The notes under the pieces are model-generated. The model had not been told where the DNA came from. It was given only the letters and a program-made list of their open reading frames with translations, and ran no database searches. Of a DNA stretch of 50,878 nt, positions 48,329-50,878 are shown in pieces. Numbering within the stretch: the stretch's first letter is position 1; the number at the start of each line of letters is the position of its first letter. Location: NCBI GenBank assembly GCA_012932865.1, contig SAXG01000033.1, positions 421,067 to 471,944 of the forward strand. Direction: 5' to 3'. The position numbers and the translations under genes are program-made. The stretch is from Amylostereum areolatum (lineage: Eukaryota; Basidiomycota; Agaricomycetes; Russulales; Stereaceae).

Positions 48329-50136
48329 CTATGTGATTTGATGGTAAGCATGGGTGTGATAGGACGGGATGTGGGGACTTGCCAGTGCCCTCTCGACATG
48401 CTCCTCGATATTATCGAGGAAGATCTTCGCAAAATGAATCATGAAAATTCCGCAATCGTACGCATTGGTCTGCAGCGGGGTCTGTAGAGAAATACAATAT
48501 AGGGTCCGTAAATGCGTTTCCCGAGTACGCACGTACCTGAAGATCACTGCCAACTACTTGGAGCTCGGTATCATAGATAGCGGATTCGCTTCTCCATTTG
48601 ACCTGGAGAAATTTTGCGATATTCTCAATTGCCACAGGATGCTGGAGTCCAATCGAGTCCAAAATAAAGATGTCGGCTCTGTTGATATGATGAGCTGTGT
48701 AGCTGAATGGTATGAGAAAATACAAACTACCTAGGCGCGCCCTGTTTACTCATTCTCGATTTCGCCTAGTGTATCCACCGGTCACTCTCGAAGGGCGTGT
48801 GCAAGACGCGACTTACGTTGTCTTGAGAGTGGTAGCCACCTCCTGCCAGGGGGAGAACAACAATCGCCAGGTACCAGTGGGATCTGAAGGCGGCGTAAGA
48901 AAGGAGGAGGAAGGCTGGCCCATGTTGACATGGGAAGATGGCTACACTTATGCACATATCTGCATCGTTGATAGGTATGAGTAAGTATTTCTTCTTACTG
49001 ATCCCGAGCCCTGAGGACCACCGGAGCGCGCCCTCAAGGTCAATTTGAAACCTGGAACTCGGATCAGAATGTATACAGAAGCGCGTGTTAAAAATGCCTA
49101 CTGGTGTTGGGTCAATTTAGTGTAGAAGAATGAATTCATCAAATGAACGTCGTCTGTGATTGTCGAGTACGTCGAGTCGTCAAGTATCATGCTTATAGGC
49201 GGCAATGAGGCCAACATTTCCCTACACAGATCACGATGGCACTTACTTCAATCCGACTTCCACCATGACATCATTGAGCATTTTTCCAGGCTGTAAGCAC
49301 GCAATGTCAAATTCGTGCATGCATATCTTTATGTTCCTCCTCGTTGTATATGGGAAGTGCCTTCCGCACATATCAACCCTCAAAACGTAACGAAGAACAG
49401 AGCATTCACTACACTTACATGGAATTGTTGTGAAGGCTGTCCTTTTTCTGCGGTGCGTGGTTGAGAGCGGTCGGATATGGGTTATAAATTGGAATGACCG
49501 TAGGAAAGCTGGAGAAAGATTTAAGCACGGCAATTGACGGGTTTGGTCTTGCCTTGCCTCCCAGAGACCTCCGTATCGGACGATACGTAGTGGAGATATT
49601 CCACCAGTAAATCGTACTCTCGCTCATGGGTATCCCCTGATATATGAAATTGAAGTGTGAGGCGTCCAGCGGGACCTCTGATACCTACAACAGGTTGCAC
49701 TGATGTCAGTGCGCCAGTCTCGAATCGGGAACTTAACGTACGAACCTGGGCGTAGCATGTGCGAGAAACTGCCGCAGAACTCTAACGACGGGAGGAACCG
49801 AAGTTTGTATTTGATGCGAATGTTGTAGACGATCTTTCATGCTCTAGAAGGAGGTGTTTGTTGGAGGAACTGAGTATGAACGATCTATTCAATGATCGGA
49901 CATCTTACATGGTGATCGGTATATTTGAGAAGTTTGACACATTTCCCCTTCAACATAAGCAACAAAAGCACGTTGTCGATGTGTTCCTCCCCTTCAGCCA
50001 GTTCCACAGAAAGTCGGTGTCCGCTGGTTACGCCCGGCCAGAGTCTGAGCAAAAGAGGGGAGTACGCAAGGGGAGTGGTGCCAATCTTGCATGCTTCAAG
50101 GATAAATTGAACGGCGGGTCGTCCCGTAGAGCTCAT
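48329..50136 (-). CDS. Ulp2/SENP6-7-like SUMO protease (C48 cysteine peptidase)
   Basis: Family landmarks in order on the minus strand: IACLQPGKMLNDVMVEVGLK (about 49330-49240), DDVHLMNSFFYTKLTQ (about 49153-49106), SHWYLAIVVLPLAG with the catalytic His (codon 48879-48877), ADIFILDSIGL with the Asp (about 48660), and LQTPLQTNAYDCGIFMIHF with the oxyanion Gln and catalytic Cys (48454-48452). Clean introns join these: gtggatac...tcaacag before ADIF and gtacgtgcg...ctctacag before TPLQ. Such enzymes cleave SUMO from proteins or process its precursor, mostly in the nucleus. The 5' end is uncertain; MSSTGRPAVQFILEACKIG at 50136 is a plausible first exon but may belong to another gene. The stop shown follows AYHQIT. 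Confidence 0.7.
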
Positions 50137-50459
50137 GGTGAGTGGATGCTGACTGAGTACTGAGTACGAGTGCTGACTTGTGCAAAACACTTTACCCCCT
50201 GCGAGCGTTGACTTAGGCGCGTTGAGGCATCAAAGGTTCAGATCCCGCCGGCAATCGGAGGGCTAAGTAAGCTTATGTAATAATCTACCTTCAGGAGTTT
50301 GTAATCTGAAAGATTAGTAAGATCCGGGTGGCCGAGGTAAATTTCAGACCCCGCTAGGTGACGTCGTTCCAGGTCGTTCCCATCGTCCTCGTCGTCCTCT
50401 TCGGTCCTGAGTCGTCGCCATCGCCATTATACGTCCGGATTTCCTTGCCGTCGCTCGCC

Positions 50460-50790
50460 ATTTGCCACTCGCCACTTTCAAGCATGCACGCTCGCTGGCA
50501 TGCGACTTCGGTTGTGTGCCGCCTGCTCGCAGGTCTTGCAGCCCCCCACGTCGCTGCTCGCATGGCTTTCTCTGAATTCCGTGCGGCACGCGTCCAACGG
50601 GCAACGGCGCTGGCTTCCGCCATCGACATGAAGGTGCAGCTCTGTTTCGTCTTCTTTTCCTCCCTCTTCTCCTTGCTCACACCTCCGTGTCGGCAGTCTT
50701 CGCCCGTCGAGGCTCTCAGTGCAAGCATTTGCCCAAGAATTCTGCCCCACAGACAAGGACGGCGTCGTCGCCGTCACGCGTCGACTGTTT
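50460..50790 (-). repeat. Diverged member of the HMG-upstream repeat
   Basis: cactttcaag, ctcgctggcatgcgac, cggttgtgtgccg, catggctttct and gaattccgtg follow the same order as in 24216-24315, with many substitutions. Weaker similarity continues to about 50790 (gcaagcatttgcccaagaattc against gcaaacgttcggccaggattc). There is no HMG coding sequence next to it, so the segment occurs independently of the gene. Positions 50137-50459 show no gene. Confidence 0.7.
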
Positions 50791-50878
50791 CCACCTTTTC
50801 AGGCCGCTCATGACGCACAAGTCTAAGTGCTCAATGCACATAGGATAACGTGCGTAGCTCTCCCTCGTCCGCTGTCGT

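Noticed and set aside
50200..50270. tRNA-like ggttcagatcccgcc
   Set aside because: It departs from the T-loop consensus, and no cloverleaf forms.

Overview
The window looks like nuclear DNA of a mushroom-forming basidiomycete (Agaricomycetes). Genes lie on both strands. They are split by many 50-70 bp GT-AG introns, and the recognisable ones (a DUF6589 relic, WD40, JmjC, RING, Ulp and HMG-box proteins, plus several uncharacterised families) are typical of that class. No operons, ribosome binding sites, CRISPR arrays or convincing tRNA/rRNA genes were seen.

The window is framed by a segmental duplication. A block with a short-intron HMG-box transcription-factor gene occurs three times: copy 1 (1-4158, gene on +), copy 2 (21258-24535, inverted) and copy 3 (40823-44408, +). 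The shared core has no visible indels and gives identical translations in all frames. Copy 1 shares its left flank, including the last exon of an RNA polymerase III largest-subunit gene (RPC1), with copy 3, and its right flank with copy 2. Copy 3 sits directly behind a decayed RPC1 pseudogene (about 35830-40921) and just ahead of a diverged, broken remnant of another HMG gene (44646-44967).

Left to right: copy 1; an uncharacterised coiled-coil protein gene (5423-6657, -); a roughly 3.07 kb element (6784-9853) with long inverted, hairpin-forming ends that encloses a disabled DUF6589 gene; a KDM3-like JmjC gene with a Cys/His-rich tail (11339-13208, -); a small unknown gene (13325-14098, -); 3.3 kb of GC-rich sequence without a confident gene; a large multi-exon gene of an uncharacterised family (17389-20581, +); and copy 2 with tandem promoter-repeat units.

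The middle and right part holds a small gene of unknown function (25710-26316, -), two RING-finger paralogues with matching exon structure (26995-27816 and 30384-31212, +) around a hypothetical gene (-), a WD40-like protein with a possible membrane tail (31820-33453, -), the RPC1 pseudogene and copy 3. It ends with a small secreted protein (45437-46032, -), another lineage-type gene (46431-47268, +) and a Ulp2/SENP-like SUMO protease (48329-50136, -). The last 400 bp carry a diverged member of the HMG-promoter repeat.

The ordinary genes do not form an obvious pathway. Most resemble accessory, lineage-expanded families, and the HMG/RPC1 duplication is the dominant structural theme. All gene models are by eye. 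Exon borders given to the base were checked for GT-AG and frame; those marked 'about' were not.
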